The notes under the pieces are model-generated. The model saw nothing but the letters and a program-made list of their open reading frames with translations, was not told the origin of the DNA and did not search any database. Shown piece after piece: positions 1-8,287 of a stretch of DNA of 64,000 nt. Within the stretch, counting starts at the first letter, position 1. Every line of letters starts with the position of its first letter. This stretch comes from Lachnospiraceae bacterium AM93-12TA (GTDB lineage: Bacteria > Bacillota > Clostridia > Lachnospirales > Lachnospiraceae), in contig JAQERH010000010.1 in assembly GCA_027698105.1 (NCBI GenBank), positions 17,367-81,366 of the forward strand, in the 5' to 3' direction. The translations under genes were made by a program, and so were the position numbers.

Positions 1-98
1 ACAAGATTAAATTGTTATAATTTCAACAATTAATGCCAAATTATCGGAAATTTAGAGAAAATACTAAATAAGTAATAGAAAAAATAGAGTATATATAG

Positions 99-104
99 TA
101 TAAT
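99..104 (+). promoter_or_regulatory. -10 element upstream of the sirtuin gene
   Basis: A perfect TATAAT hexamer sits about 57 bases before the chosen start of the Sir2-like gene, in an AT-rich stretch. No convincing -35 hexamer could be placed, so this is only a partial promoter call. Confidence 0.45.
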
Positions 105-160
105 TACAATCATAGAAATTCCATAGACAGGCCTGAATGGAAAGGGAGGGGGACATGTTT

Positions 161-892
161 ATGAAAGAAAAAATAGCAGTTCTGAAACGAATGCTGGATG
201 AGAGTAATTATACAGTGGCACTCTGCGGTTCCGGTATGCTGACAGACGGAGGAATCACAGGAATCAAAAATCCAGAGAGAGCTTATGCCATTGAGAAAGC
301 CTATGGCGCTTCGCCAGAGTATATTTTTACCAGCGCCTATTATAATACGAGGCCAGAGCAATTTTTCCATTTTTATAAAGAGGAGATGCTCCGCTGCATT
401 CCAGAACCGGGACTGGGCAGCTACGCCATGGCCCGGATGGAGCAGGCGGGAAAGCTGCAGTGTGTGATCACGGCTAATGTATATAATCAGGCGATCCGGG
501 GAGGCTGCGAGCATGTGATCAATCTTCATGGGACGGTGTACGAGAATCAGTGTCCCAGATGCGGAGAACTCTATACCGTGGAGGATATTCTGGAGATGAA
601 AGGGATTCCCTGCTGCCGCGTCTGCAATGCCACGATTCGGCCGAAGGTATCCTTATTTGGAGAGATGGTAGACAGCCGCATTATGACCAGAACCACAGAG
701 GAGATTGAAAAGGCGGAGGTGCTGCTGCTTCTGGGAAGCACTCTGTGCTCAGAAGTTTTTTCCAATTACCTTAAATATTTTCATGGAAAGTATCTGGCGG
801 TGCTTCACAAAACGCCTCATTATTCCGATGAAAAAGCCGATTTGACCCTGATTGGCGAGCCGGGTCAGATTCTTTCACAGTTTGGCTATTAA
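161..892 (+). CDS. Divergent Sir2-family (sirtuin-like) protein
   Basis: The protein has 243 residues from the start chosen here. An upstream ATG at 137 is possible, but the purine-rich ribosome site (about 144-152) is correctly spaced only for the ATG at 161. Sirtuins use NAD to remove acyl groups from lysines or to ADP-ribosylate targets. Visible sirtuin features are a Rossmann-type GSG (23-25), NLHG with the general-base histidine H123, a zinc site of two CXXC-like pairs (C131, C134, C151/C152, C155), RPxVSLFGE (160-168) and GST (192-194). Several canonical residues differ: GAGxS reads GSGML, the GIPDFR segment reads GITGIKN, and TQNxD reads TANVY, losing the Gln and Asp. NAD binding is plausible, but classical deacetylase activity is uncertain. 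The gene stands alone and ends at a terminator. Confidence 0.8.
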   Translation: MKEKIAVLKRMLDESNYTVALCGSGMLTDGGITGIKNPERAYAIEKAYGASPEYIFTSAYYNTRPEQFFHFYKEEMLRCIPEPGLGSYAMARMEQAGKLQCVITANVYNQAIRGGCEHVINLHGTVYENQCPRCGELYTVEDILEMKGIPCCRVCNATIRPKVSLFGEMVDSRIMTRTTEEIEKAEVLLLLGSTLCSEVFSNYLKYFHGKYLAVLHKTPHYSDEKADLTLIGEPGQILSQFGY

Positions 893-896
893 AGTA

Positions 897-952
897 AAAA
901 AGAAAGGTTCCCTGTTTCAGATGGAAAGCAGGGGGAGCCTTTCTTTTTTTGT
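897..952 (+). terminator. Rho-independent terminator after the sirtuin gene
   Basis: An AGAAAGG...TCCCTG arm pairs with CAGGG...CCTTTCT and runs into a T-tract. It lies directly behind the Sir2 stop codon and ahead of the convergent helical-protein gene, and the A-rich left side may make it work in both directions. Confidence 0.8.
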
Positions 953-971
953 CCAAAATACAGACGCATGT

Positions 972-1400
972 TTAGAGATATTTTTTCATGTCCTCGATAT
1001 TTTTTTCTTCTGATTTCAGCTGTCTTTGAGCCAGGCTGACTACAGACGGGTTGGAACCGCGGTAGGAATTCAGCTGCTTTTTTAATTCTGTGGCTCCCAT
1101 GGTGTTTCCCTGAATGATCATTTCCGCCAGCTTGGAAGTGGTAGGATTGATCAGGCTTTTCATAGTGGAGGATACTCTGGACATGGCCTTGGCTACAGGA
1201 CTTGCATCCTCTGCCACAGCTCCATGTGCCCGGAGCATATTTTTGCTTTCCTCGTAGGCCAGCTCATATTCGTCCAGCTGTGAATTCAGTGTGTGGAGAA
1301 ACTGGACGTCGTTGGAGAGCTGAATCACATGGCGGACGCTGTCCCGGCCCATATCTGCATTCTGATGAATCTGATTTAAAAGTTCAATATCCTGTGTCAT
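972..1400 (-). CDS. Small helical-bundle protein, unknown function
   Basis: This 142-residue cytoplasmic protein has no signal peptide or membrane segment. The sequence is strongly helix-forming, with long amphipathic stretches and many Gln, Glu, Lys and Leu residues (residues 1-65 and 75-142). Spacing and composition resemble ferritin-like four-helix proteins of the DUF2383 type, but no metal-binding ExxH pair can be seen, so that is only a fold guess. The start is supported by an AAAGGAG site just upstream on the minus strand. It is transcribed alone, convergent with the Sir2 gene and divergent from the TlpA-like gene. No function is assigned. Confidence 0.7.
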   Translation of the reverse strand: MTQDIELLNQIHQNADMGRDSVRHVIQLSNDVQFLHTLNSQLDEYELAYEESKNMLRAHGAVAEDASPVAKAMSRVSSTMKSLINPTTSKLAEMIIQGNTMGATELKKQLNSYRGSNPSVVSLAQRQLKSEEKNIEDMKKYL

Positions 1401-1476
1401 AACATAGGCTCCTTTCCTGATGCATTGCTTACAATAATTAGTATGGACAAAAAGAGGAAAAATAGACGGAAATAGA

Positions 1477-1505
1477 TTGTCTTTTCACAGTGTTCATGGT
1501 ATTAT
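1477..1505 (+). promoter_or_regulatory. Sigma-A promoter of the TlpA/CXXC/ferredoxin operon
   Basis: TTGTCT (1477-1482) and TATTAT (1500-1505) are separated by exactly 17 bases, about 100 bases before the TlpA-like start codon. Confidence 0.6.
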
Positions 1506-1608
1506 CAGGGAACGCAGGCGCAGACCGGCGGTATAAGATAAGAGATGAAAAGGCTTTTGAAGAAAAGGTCTGAAACATAAAACTTGTAAAACAGGAGGGA
1601 ACAGACTT

Positions 1609-2232
1609 ATGAAAAAAAGATACCTGACAGTGATGGCGGCATGTATCACAGCGGCAGCTCTGACTGCCTGCCAGGGAAAAGAAACAGAGCAGAAGCCGTC
1701 TTCTGCCTTTTCACAGGAGGCAGAGGCAGGAGATTCCAAAAATAAGAAGGAAGCATCCGGGGAAAAGGACAGCAGCGGAGTATTTGAGTCCTTTACAGCC
1801 CAGGATTTAGATGGAAACCAGGTAGATCAGACTATCTTTGCAGACGCAAAGCTGGCTATGATCAACGTGTGGGGAACCTTCTGCACCCCCTGCCTGGAGG
1901 AAATGCCGGATCTGGCTGAGCTGAGCCAGGAGTATCAGGAGAAAGGAATCCAGATGATTGGAATCTGCTCCGACACGGTCAATGCAACCAAAGAGTTAGA
2001 TCAGGCCAAGATTGAAAAAGCCAAAGAGCTGGCAGAACAGACAGGGGCAGATTATCTCCACATTGCCATGTCAGGGACGCTGGTGGACACTCTTCTTCCT
2101 CAGGTTATGGCAGTTCCTATGACGATTTTTGTGGACAGTGAAGGAACCCAGGTGGGAACTGCCTATATGGGAGCCAGGGACAAGGAAGGCTGGGCGGAAA
2201 TCATGGATGAAGTTCTGGCCTCTATCCAGTAA
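1609..2232 (+). CDS. TlpA/ResA-family thiol-disulfide lipoprotein
   Basis: A 207-residue exported redoxin. The N-terminus has a lysine-rich start, a hydrophobic stretch and a lipobox LTAC giving a lipidated C21. A charged, low-complexity linker (about 22-58) leads to a thioredoxin-like domain (about 60-207). The active-site motif is FCTPC (C92, C95) after VWGT, and a cis-proline-type segment AVPMT lies late in the domain, as in TlpA/ResA/AhpC-TSA proteins. It should reduce or oxidise thiols at the outer face of the membrane. It opens a three-gene operon with a CXXC membrane peptide and a ferredoxin membrane protein that could pass electrons to it. An AGGAGGGAAC ribosome site precedes the ATG. 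Confidence 0.88.
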   Translation: MKKRYLTVMAACITAAALTACQGKETEQKPSSAFSQEAEAGDSKNKKEASGEKDSSGVFESFTAQDLDGNQVDQTIFADAKLAMINVWGTFCTPCLEEMPDLAELSQEYQEKGIQMIGICSDTVNATKELDQAKIEKAKELAEQTGADYLHIAMSGTLVDTLLPQVMAVPMTIFVDSEGTQVGTAYMGARDKEGWAEIMDEVLASIQ

Positions 2233-2258
2233 TTGAGGAAGGAAAGAGAGGCAGATTC

Positions 2259-2420
2259 ATGAAATATAAAACAGACAGAAAAAAAGCCTTAGGACCTGTT
2301 CAGGGCGGCCTTCTGTTAGGAGCGGCTGTCCTGCTGGCAGCAGGGGTTTATCGTGGGGAAGCGGCGACTGTATTTCTAAAGGCGGCAAATATCTGTATGG
2401 AGTGTATCGGAATTGGATAA
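2259..2420 (+). CDS. CD1871A-type CXXC membrane micropeptide
   Basis: A 53-residue protein with a lysine-rich N-terminus, one membrane segment (about residues 13-31, Gly/Leu/Ala-rich) and a C-terminal CMEC motif (C46, C49) followed by IGIG. This matches the small clostridial family called CD1871A CXXC motif-containing protein, which is typically found between a TlpA-like redoxin and a 4Fe-4S membrane protein, as here. It overlaps the next gene by 8 bases, suggesting translational coupling. The likely role, inferred from context, is a membrane thiol relay between the ferredoxin protein and the TlpA lipoprotein. GGAAAGAGAGG precedes the ATG. Confidence 0.8.
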   Translation: MKYKTDRKKALGPVQGGLLLGAAVLLAAGVYRGEAATVFLKAANICMECIGIG

Positions 2421-3330
2421 CAGAGGAAGTAAGGGAGGAAAACTGGCCAGGACGCGCCGCCTGCGTCTTTTCTGCCAGGCTGCCTGGTTTGCCCTTACAA
2501 ACGGATACGCTGCCGGGTTTCTGGAGAAAAAGATCTACACGGGAAAATTAAAGAGTCTCTGTGTTCCTGGTCTGAACTGCTACTCCTGTCCCGGCGCTCT
2601 GGCAGGATGTCCTATCGGTTCTCTTCAGGCAGTGCTTTCCAGCAGCAGTTTTGCTGTTTCCTGCTATGTGCTGGGATTTCTCATGATGTTTGGAACACTT
2701 CTGGGACGGTTTATCTGCGGATGGCTCTGTCCCTTCGGCCTGGTGCAGGATCTGCTTCACAAAATCCCGTTTCCGGGAAAGAAAAAGAACCTGCCGGGAC
2801 ACAGGTTCTTAAAATACATGAAATATGTGGTTCTGCTGCTGTTCGTCATTCTTCTGCCGTCCCTGGCAGTGGGAGTGACAGGAAATGGAAATCCCTGGTT
2901 CTGTAAGTACATCTGTCCCAGCGGGACGCTGATGGGAGGTCTGCCGTTAGGGCTTGGAAATCCCATGCTCCGCTCTGCCCTGGGAAAGCTGTTTAGCTGG
3001 AAGGTATTTCTGCTCCTTCTGACGGTGGTTCTGTCGGTAAAATACTACAGGCCCTTCTGCAAGTATGTATGCCCTCTGGGGGCGATTTACGGACTTTTTA
3101 ACCCGGTTTCCCTTTACCGCTTCCGGATAGAGGAGAAGACCTGTATCCAGTGCGGCGCCTGCCAGAAGGTCTGCGGCATGGATATCAGAGTGTGGGAGAC
3201 GCCGAACAGCGCAGAGTGCATCCGCTGCGGCGACTGCAGGACAGTGTGTCCCACCGGCTCCATCCGTTCCACGATGGAGCGGATGCGGGAGGAGGGAAGA
3301 ATGCAGAAGGAAAGCCAGGGTGGAGTGTAA
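2413..3330 (+). CDS. NapH/YccM-like 4Fe-4S membrane protein
   Basis: A 305-residue polytopic protein with about four or five hydrophobic segments. It carries repeated cysteine motifs (CPFGLV, CPSGTL and CPLGAI), as in NapH/RdxA/CcoG relatives, then two C-terminal ferredoxin clusters ([11 protein letters not shown] and [12 protein letters not shown]). Such proteins move electrons across or along the membrane. The frame opens at TTG 2413, overlapping the CXXC peptide gene by 8 bases; no in-frame ATG lies near, so the exact start is uncertain. Together with the TlpA-like lipoprotein and CXXC peptide it probably forms a route from cytoplasmic reductant to extracytoplasmic thiols. Confidence 0.85.
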   Translation: MDNRGSKGGKLARTRRLRLFCQAAWFALTNGYAAGFLEKKIYTGKLKSLCVPGLNCYSCPGALAGCPIGSLQAVLSSSSFAVSCYVLGFLMMFGTLLGRFICGWLCPFGLVQDLLHKIPFPGKKKNLPGHRFLKYMKYVVLLLFVILLPSLAVGVTGNGNPWFCKYICPSGTLMGGLPLGLGNPMLRSALGKLFSWKVFLLLLTVVLSVKYYRPFCKYVCPLGAIYGLFNPVSLYRFRIEEKTCIQCGACQKVCGMDIRVWETPNSAECIRCGDCRTVCPTGSIRSTMERMREEGRMQKESQGGV

Positions 3331-3347
3331 AAGCTGATGGCAAACAG

Positions 3348-3379
3348 ATTAAAAGAGTGCGGAATTAGTTTCCGCACTC
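3348..3379 (-). terminator. Terminator of the trpXYZ-type operon (overlaps its last codons)
   Basis: GAGTGCGGAA pairs with TTCCGCACTC around a 4-5 base loop, followed on the minus strand by CTTTTAATC. The stem includes the final codons and stop of the ATPase gene. Confidence 0.7.
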
Positions 3380-4138
3380 AATACTGATTTCATTAAATTT
3401 ACCTAAAATATCGTCTACTTTCACGGCCTGCTTTTCTTCGCAGGCCTTATCCATGACTGCCTGTCCCTGATGCATCATCAGAAGACGGTTCCCATATTCC
3501 ACGGCATATCTTAAATTGTGTGTAACCATAAGGGCAGTCAGTTTCTTTTCCTTTATAATTCGATCCGTCAGCTCCATAATGACCTCTGCAGTTTTTGGAT
3601 CCAGGGCAGCTGTGTGCTCATCCAGGATCAGAAACTTAATAGGCGTCATGGTAGACATGAGAAGAGCCATGGCCTGTCTCTGTCCGCCGGAGAGGACTCC
3701 TGCCTTTACATCCAGTTTATCCTCAAGTCCCAGACCCAGAAGCTGGAGATTCTCACGATAGAAATCAATTCTTTTTTTATTAGTGCCGCGGCGGAGATTA
3801 AAAGGCTTTCCTTTAGTATCTGCCAGAGACATATTTTCCAGAATTGTCATGTTGGGGCAGGTTCCCATAGAAGGGTTCTGATAAACCCGTCCGATGACTC
3901 TCTGGCGTTTATATTCGGGCATTTTGGAAATATCAGTTCCATTGATTACAATATTTCCGGAATCCACAGGAATACTTCCGCAGATAATATTTAACAGAGA
4001 GGTTTTTCCGGAACCGTTGCTTCCTACTACGGAGACGAACTGCCCCTGTTCTACAGTCAGGCTGAAATCTTCAAACAGACACATTTCATTGACCGTTCCC
4101 TGGTTATAAAATTTTCTGATGTGTTTTACTTCCAGCAT
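3365..4138 (-). CDS. trpZ: ABC importer ATPase, TrpZ-type (predicted tryptophan uptake)
   Basis: A 257-residue ABC ATPase. Walker A is GSNGSGKT (39-46), the signature is LSGGQRQA, and Walker B is FLILDEHTAALDP, followed by the H-loop segment MVTHN. It energises import for the permease encoded immediately upstream; the two genes share a single base (TGATG). The operon order is binding protein, permease, ATPase, transcribed leftward from a T-box leader whose apparent specifier is the Trp codon UGG. This agrees with the TrpXYZ transporters inferred from T-box regulation in Firmicutes. The substrate assignment rests on regulation, not on residues in this protein. Confidence 0.85.
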   Translation of the reverse strand: MLEVKHIRKFYNQGTVNEMCLFEDFSLTVEQGQFVSVVGSNGSGKTSLLNIICGSIPVDSGNIVINGTDISKMPEYKRQRVIGRVYQNPSMGTCPNMTILENMSLADTKGKPFNLRRGTNKKRIDFYRENLQLLGLGLEDKLDVKAGVLSGGQRQAMALLMSTMTPIKFLILDEHTAALDPKTAEVIMELTDRIIKEKKLTALMVTHNLRYAVEYGNRLLMMHQGQAVMDKACEEKQAVKVDDILGKFNEISIECGN

Positions 4139-5028
4139 CAGTTCACCTTCTTTCTGAATGAGCGGCCGCTTAACACCAGAATAATCAGGAACATGGCGGC
4201 AGTTACAAATTTATTATTGGAAGTATTGATTCCAAAGTTCTGGGCAATGCTCATGGCCATAGAGGTGCAGGCTTTATAGAGGATGGAACCCAGAATAACG
4301 GCAGTTGTTGTCTTTAAAAATCCCAGTTTGGCGAACAGCTTAGTTCCAATAATCACGCTGGCGAGTCCTGTGACAATGGTTCCTGTGCCGACTCCGATAT
4401 CGAAGAAGCCCTGCTGCTGGCAGAACACGCAGCCGGAGAGGGCAGCCAGGCCGTTGGCCAGGGCCAGGCCAATGATTTTTACTGTTCCCTTGTCCTTGGC
4501 CAGGGCTGTTACCAGAGTCTCATTGTCTCCAGCAGCTCTGAGAAGAAGGCCGGATCGTGTTTTTAAGTACAGATCCATCACAAGCTTGACGAAAAGGACA
4601 ATGACCAGCAAAATGGCCATAACAGCCAGATCATAGCTGCGGCTGGAAAAGGATGCGGTCATTTCATTTTCAAAAATGGTTTCCTGGCTGTAAATCGGGA
4701 GATTGGCCTTATTGCCGGCAATCATCAGATTGATAGAGTAGAGCCCTGTCATTACGATAATTCCAGAGAGGAGATCCCTGATTTTCAGCTTGACATGAAT
4801 CAGTCCTGTGACAGTGCCGGCCAGTGCTCCGGCTGCAAAGGCCAGAGGCAGTGTCAGGGGAGCAGGAACTCCCGCAACAATGGCCGCCGCTGTGACAGCC
4901 GCGCCGAAAGGAAAGGTGCTGTCTACGGACAAATCTGGAAAATCCAGTATACTGTAGGTAATATATACGCCCAGGGCCATGAGAGAATAAATCAGGCCCT
5001 GGATCAGAATAGAGAGAAGAATGTTCAT
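4138..5028 (-). CDS. trpY: ABC importer permease, TrpY-type
   Basis: A 296-residue integral membrane protein of the branched-chain amino acid/sugar permease superfamily (BPD_transp_2-like). Several hydrophobic spans are interrupted by a cytoplasmic loop (about residues 165-200) containing LRAAGDNETLVTALA, which resembles the ATPase-contacting region of this class. It lies between the binding-protein and ATPase genes, is separated from the former by 30 bases and overlaps the latter by one. It should form the membrane channel of the T-box-controlled importer. Confidence 0.85.
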   Translation of the reverse strand: MNILLSILIQGLIYSLMALGVYITYSILDFPDLSVDSTFPFGAAVTAAAIVAGVPAPLTLPLAFAAGALAGTVTGLIHVKLKIRDLLSGIIVMTGLYSINLMIAGNKANLPIYSQETIFENEMTASFSSRSYDLAVMAILLVIVLFVKLVMDLYLKTRSGLLLRAAGDNETLVTALAKDKGTVKIIGLALANGLAALSGCVFCQQQGFFDIGVGTGTIVTGLASVIIGTKLFAKLGFLKTTTAVILGSILYKACTSMAMSIAQNFGINTSNNKFVTAAMFLIILVLSGRSFRKKVN

Positions 5029-5058
5029 ATTGTCTGCTCCGTTTCTTGTTTCGTGTGA

Positions 5059-6150
5059 TTACTCGGAAATTTCTTCAAACAGCTCTGCTGCAGAGGAAGT
5101 AAGGGATTCAGGAAGTTCTATTCCAAGATCTTCAGCTGCCTTTGTATTTCCATAGAAAGCAGCTCCCTCGATCAGCTCGTAAGGCATTTCAGAAGCTTTT
5201 TTCTCACCTTTTAACACCTTAGCTGCCATGCGTCCGGTCTGCTCGCCAAGAGAGATATAGTCCAGTCCCATGGCTGCCAAACAGCCCTTCTTTACCTGCT
5301 CAATCTCGCTTCCGAATACCGGGATGCCATTTTTGGAAGCAGCCTCCAGAACAACCGGGAGAGAGCTGACTACATTGTTGTCAGTCAGATTGCTGATGCA
5401 GTCTACCTTTGCTGCCAGCTGCTCTGCTGCCAGCGGGATGTCAGCAGAAGTGGAAATTCCGCTTTCTACAATTTCCAGTCCGAATTCAGGAGCAGCTTTC
5501 TTGTATTCCTCAATAGCAGCCTGGGAGTTGACCTCGTTGGTGCTGTAGAGAATGCCTACTGTTTTTGCCTCTGGCAGAATCTCACGGATCATAGCCAGCT
5601 GTTCGGAGACAGGAAGCTTATCGCTGGTTCCTGTGATATTTCCCACTGGCATCTGATCCTCTGTGGCCAGCTCAGCCAGTACCGGATCTGTGACAGCTGT
5701 GTAGATAACAGGAATATCGGTTCTCTTTGTGACGCTGTAAGCGCTCTGGGCAATGGGTGTCGCGATGGCGCAGACCATATCCACATCGTTGGAAACGAAG
5801 TTTGTGATAATCTGGCCGGAGAGAGAGCCGTCACCGTTGGCGTTTTCATAGATTACTTCCAGGTTTTCACCTTCCACAAAGCCTTCCTCAGCCAGCCCTT
5901 TTAAAAAGCCTTCCCGGCAGTTATCAAGGGAGCCGTGTACTGCATACTGGGCGACTCCGATGGTGTAGTCCCCTTCTGCCACGGCTTCGCCGTTCTGAGT
6001 ATTACCAGCCTGAGAGCTTTCCTCTGCGGTGCTTTTCTCCTCCGTGGAAGCTGCTTTTGTTTCCTGCTTGTTTTCAGAAGAAGAGCATCCTGTCAGGGCA
6101 GATACTGCCATAGCTGCGGTTAATAAAGCTGCGATTGTTTTCTTTCTCAT
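5059..6150 (-). CDS. trpX: ABC substrate-binding lipoprotein, TrpX/DUF534 family
   Basis: 363 residues from the ATG at 6150, which follows GGAGGAATGTACT. A longer open frame to 6333 runs through the T-box terminator and antiterminator and is rejected. The signal peptide ends in LTGC (lipidated C22), followed by a Ser/Glu/Lys-rich linker to about residue 60. The mature part has the two-lobed periplasmic-binding layout of PF04392 (for example IGVAQYAVHGSLDN near its start and PVIYTAVTDP mid-domain). It captures substrate for the adjacent permease and ATPase; tryptophan or an aromatic precursor is the best guess from the UGG T-box. It is the first gene of the operon. Confidence 0.88.
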   Translation of the reverse strand: MRKKTIAALLTAAMAVSALTGCSSSENKQETKAASTEEKSTAEESSQAGNTQNGEAVAEGDYTIGVAQYAVHGSLDNCREGFLKGLAEEGFVEGENLEVIYENANGDGSLSGQIITNFVSNDVDMVCAIATPIAQSAYSVTKRTDIPVIYTAVTDPVLAELATEDQMPVGNITGTSDKLPVSEQLAMIREILPEAKTVGILYSTNEVNSQAAIEEYKKAAPEFGLEIVESGISTSADIPLAAEQLAAKVDCISNLTDNNVVSSLPVVLEAASKNGIPVFGSEIEQVKKGCLAAMGLDYISLGEQTGRMAAKVLKGEKKASEMPYELIEGAAFYGNTKAAEDLGIELPESLTSSAAELFEEISE

Positions 6151-6230
6151 AGTACATTCCTCCAATTTTAATAAAATTTTTATGTTGTACTTGGAAGGAG
6201 TGAGAACTGGGAAGTGTGTTCTGCCGGATA

Positions 6231-6518
6231 AAACAAAAAGTCCCAGACACAGTTTCCTGTATCTGGGACGAATTAATAAATCCGCGGTACCACCCATAAT
6301 TGACGTAAAGTCCACTCTTTCATATACTAACATATATGCCGCGAAAATAACGGATGCGGTTTCCGTCGCTCCCTACCTCCCAATATGGCATCAGGAACGC
6401 CCTCGAAAGTCCATTCGGCCGGCTGTGGCATACCGCGCTTCCACCTGTCTGCGGTTCTCTGTGATGCACCAATCTGGCTTACTTCTCTTTCTCAACGGTT
6501 TGTGTGTTTGGTTGACAT
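6231..6518 (-). ncRNA. T-box riboswitch, apparent Trp (UGG) specifier
   Basis: Read on the minus strand, the leader starts near 6513. It has a Stem I region with CAGAGAACC and GAATGGACTTTC, where UGG (complement of 6411-6413) sits followed by A as specifier codons do. The antiterminator T-box GGTGGTACCGCG (complement of about 6283-6294) follows. It ends in a terminator with GTCCCAGATACAG pairing with CTGTGTCTGGGAC, then TTTTTGTTTT (complement 6231-6269). Uncharged tRNA-Trp would stabilise the antiterminator and turn on the importer operon. The T-box itself is certain; the specifier is my reading of an unaligned loop. Confidence 0.9.
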
Positions 6519-6519
6519 C

Positions 6520-6548
6520 ATCCTAATACTTTTGCAGGCGTTTGTCAA
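6520..6548 (-). promoter_or_regulatory. Promoter of the Trp T-box operon
   Basis: On the minus strand, TTGACA (complement 6543-6548) is 17 bases from TAGGAT (complement 6520-6525), placing the transcript start just ahead of the T-box. Confidence 0.65.
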
Positions 6549-6602
6549 TAGAAAAATGAAAAAATTTACAAAAAAAATGGGAGAAGTCGCAAAATGAAAA
6601 GA

Positions 6603-6664
6603 TATGGCCGAGGGAAAATTTTCTTGTTCCACTTAAAGTCACAAAAAATTTTCCCTCGGCCATA
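6603..6664. repeat. Perfect 20-bp inverted repeat with 22-base loop
   Basis: The left arm begins TATGGCCGAGGG (6603-6622) and the right arm is its exact complement ending CCTCGGCCATA (6645-6664). It lies upstream of the T-box promoter and downstream of aroA. The A/T-rich inner part and GC-rich outer part are unlike a normal terminator; a small palindromic repeat is possible. Confidence 0.7.
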
Positions 6665-6695
6665 AGAGGTGTTCTTGTTAAAAACAGGAAGAAAT

Positions 6696-6867
6696 AAAAA
6701 AATCTATCAGCTTTGCGATTAGCTGCGTTTTCTGTTCGGCTCGTGCATCGGTGATCCGCCATTCGCGAAAACTCGCCTTACGGCTCAGACAATTCGCTCG
6801 GTGGCGGAAATTAGCACGAACCTCTCTGCGAAAGCCTCGCCATTATCGCCGAGCTGATAGATTTTTT
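6696..6867. repeat. Large imperfect palindrome (about 170 bp), intergenic
   Basis: Nested inverted segments are AATCTATCAGCT (6701-6712) with AGCTGATAGATT (6852-6863), GGCTCGTGC (6738-6746) with GCACGAACC (6814-6822), and TCCGCCA (6755-6761) with TGGCGGA (6802-6808). T/A runs flank both ends. The symmetry suggests a MITE-like element or a long structured RNA. There is no coding potential. A GCCTTACGG core also occurs, inverted, in the tandem repeats at 18.2-18.6 kb. Confidence 0.6.
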
Positions 6868-6988
6868 CTATGTTTAGAAGAATGCTTCAAGAAAAAATTT
6901 GTCAATCAGAGACTTCTGCAGCTTCTGGAATTTCAAAGGGAGCGGTTTCATCCCAGAGCGCTACGGTGTTCTCCCTATGCTGTTTTTC

Positions 6989-8269
6989 CTACGCCTGCAG
7001 CTTTTTTAAATCCTCATAAAAGGAAGGATAGGAGATGTTGACGCAGTCTGCGTCTAAGATTTCTGTCTCCCCGGAGGAAGCCAGGGCTGTGACGGCAAAG
7101 GTCATGGCGATTCTATGGTCCTTACGGCTGTCAATGACAGCGCCGTGTAAGGGTTTTCCGCCTCGGATAATCATTCCGTCTTCTGTCTCCTCCACATCGG
7201 CTCCCATAGCCTTTAAGCTGTCTGTCATCACGGCAATCCGGTTAGATTCCTTTACTTTCAGCTCCGCAGCGTCTTTGATTACAGTTTCTCCGTCTGCAAA
7301 GCAGGCCATGGCAGCGATCATGGGAAGCTCGTCAATGAGAGTCGGGATTACGGCTCCCTCGATGACAGTTCCATGAAGGACAGAATGGCGCACCAGCAGA
7401 TCCGCAGTAGGCTCGCCGCTTTCGCTGGAAGGATTTAAAAGAGTAATGTCAGCGCCCATCTGGCGGCAGACAGTGAGAATACCGTCTCTGGTAGGATTGA
7501 CTCCCACGTTCTTAATCAGAAGTTCAGAGCCTGGAAGAATCAGAGCTGCGGCAATGAAGAAGGCGGCGGAAGAGATATCTCCAGGCACAGTAATGTGCTG
7601 GCCGTACAGTTCTTCTGCCGGCTGCAGGATGGCAGTAGTTCCCTCTGTTTTCACATCCGCGCCGAAGTGGGAGAGCATCAGCTCGCTGTGGTTTCTGGAA
7701 AGGTAGGGCTCCGTTACCCTGGTTTCTCCCTCTGCATAAAGTCCGGCCAGAAGGATTGAGGACTTGACCTGGGCGGAGGCTACAGGAGATACATAGGAAA
7801 TTCCATGAAGAGGTTTTCCCTCGATCTGCAGAGGAGCGCAGCCGTTATTTCTCAGGCTTTTGATGGAAGCGCCCATCTGGCTGAGTGGGTTGATGATGCG
7901 GTTCATGGGCCGTTTTTGAATGGATTCATCTCCAGTCAGGGTGACAGAAAACTTCTGCCCAGCCAGAAGGCCGGAAATCAGCCGGGTAGTCGTTCCGCTG
8001 TTGCCGCAGTCCAGCATGCCATCTGGCTGTTTCAGCCCGCGCATACCGTTTCCGTGTACCAGAATGCGGTTTCCCAGATTTTCGATGGAAACGCCCATAT
8101 GCCTAAAGCAGGCGATGGTAGACAGACAGTCAGCGCCCTGAAGAAAGCCGTCAATTTCCGTCAGTCCTTTGGAGACAGCTCCGAACATGACGCTTCGGTG
8201 GGAAATGGACTTGTCCCCGGGGACGGTAAGCTCTCCCCGAAGCCTTCCTTTATTTGTAGAAAAAATCAT
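6989..8269 (-). CDS. aroA: 3-phosphoshikimate 1-carboxyvinyltransferase (EPSP synthase)
   Basis: A 426-residue enzyme of normal family length that joins phosphoenolpyruvate to shikimate-3-phosphate, the sixth step of the shikimate pathway. Visible motifs are VPGDKSISHRS near residue 17, LDCGNSGTTTRL (phosphate/PEP loop), QVKSSILLAGL, the catalytic Asp/Glu region around IDELPMIAA, and DSRKDHRIAMT near the C-terminus. A GGAGGATTTTTT site precedes the ATG. It lies 18 bases behind tyrA, so both are probably one transcript supplying aromatic amino acids. No clear terminator was seen downstream. Confidence 0.95.
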   Translation of the reverse strand: MIFSTNKGRLRGELTVPGDKSISHRSVMFGAVSKGLTEIDGFLQGADCLSTIACFRHMGVSIENLGNRILVHGNGMRGLKQPDGMLDCGNSGTTTRLISGLLAGQKFSVTLTGDESIQKRPMNRIINPLSQMGASIKSLRNNGCAPLQIEGKPLHGISYVSPVASAQVKSSILLAGLYAEGETRVTEPYLSRNHSELMLSHFGADVKTEGTTAILQPAEELYGQHITVPGDISSAAFFIAAALILPGSELLIKNVGVNPTRDGILTVCRQMGADITLLNPSSESGEPTADLLVRHSVLHGTVIEGAVIPTLIDELPMIAAMACFADGETVIKDAAELKVKESNRIAVMTDSLKAMGADVEETEDGMIIRGGKPLHGAVIDSRKDHRIAMTFAVTALASSGETEILDADCVNISYPSFYEDLKKLQA

Positions 8270-8287
8270 AAAAAATCCTCCTGCAGC

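Noticed and set aside
6151..6333. Upstream extension of the TrpX-like frame to 6333
   Set aside because: It runs through the T-box antiterminator and terminator and has no ribosome site; the ATG at 6150 has GGAGG and a proper signal peptide.
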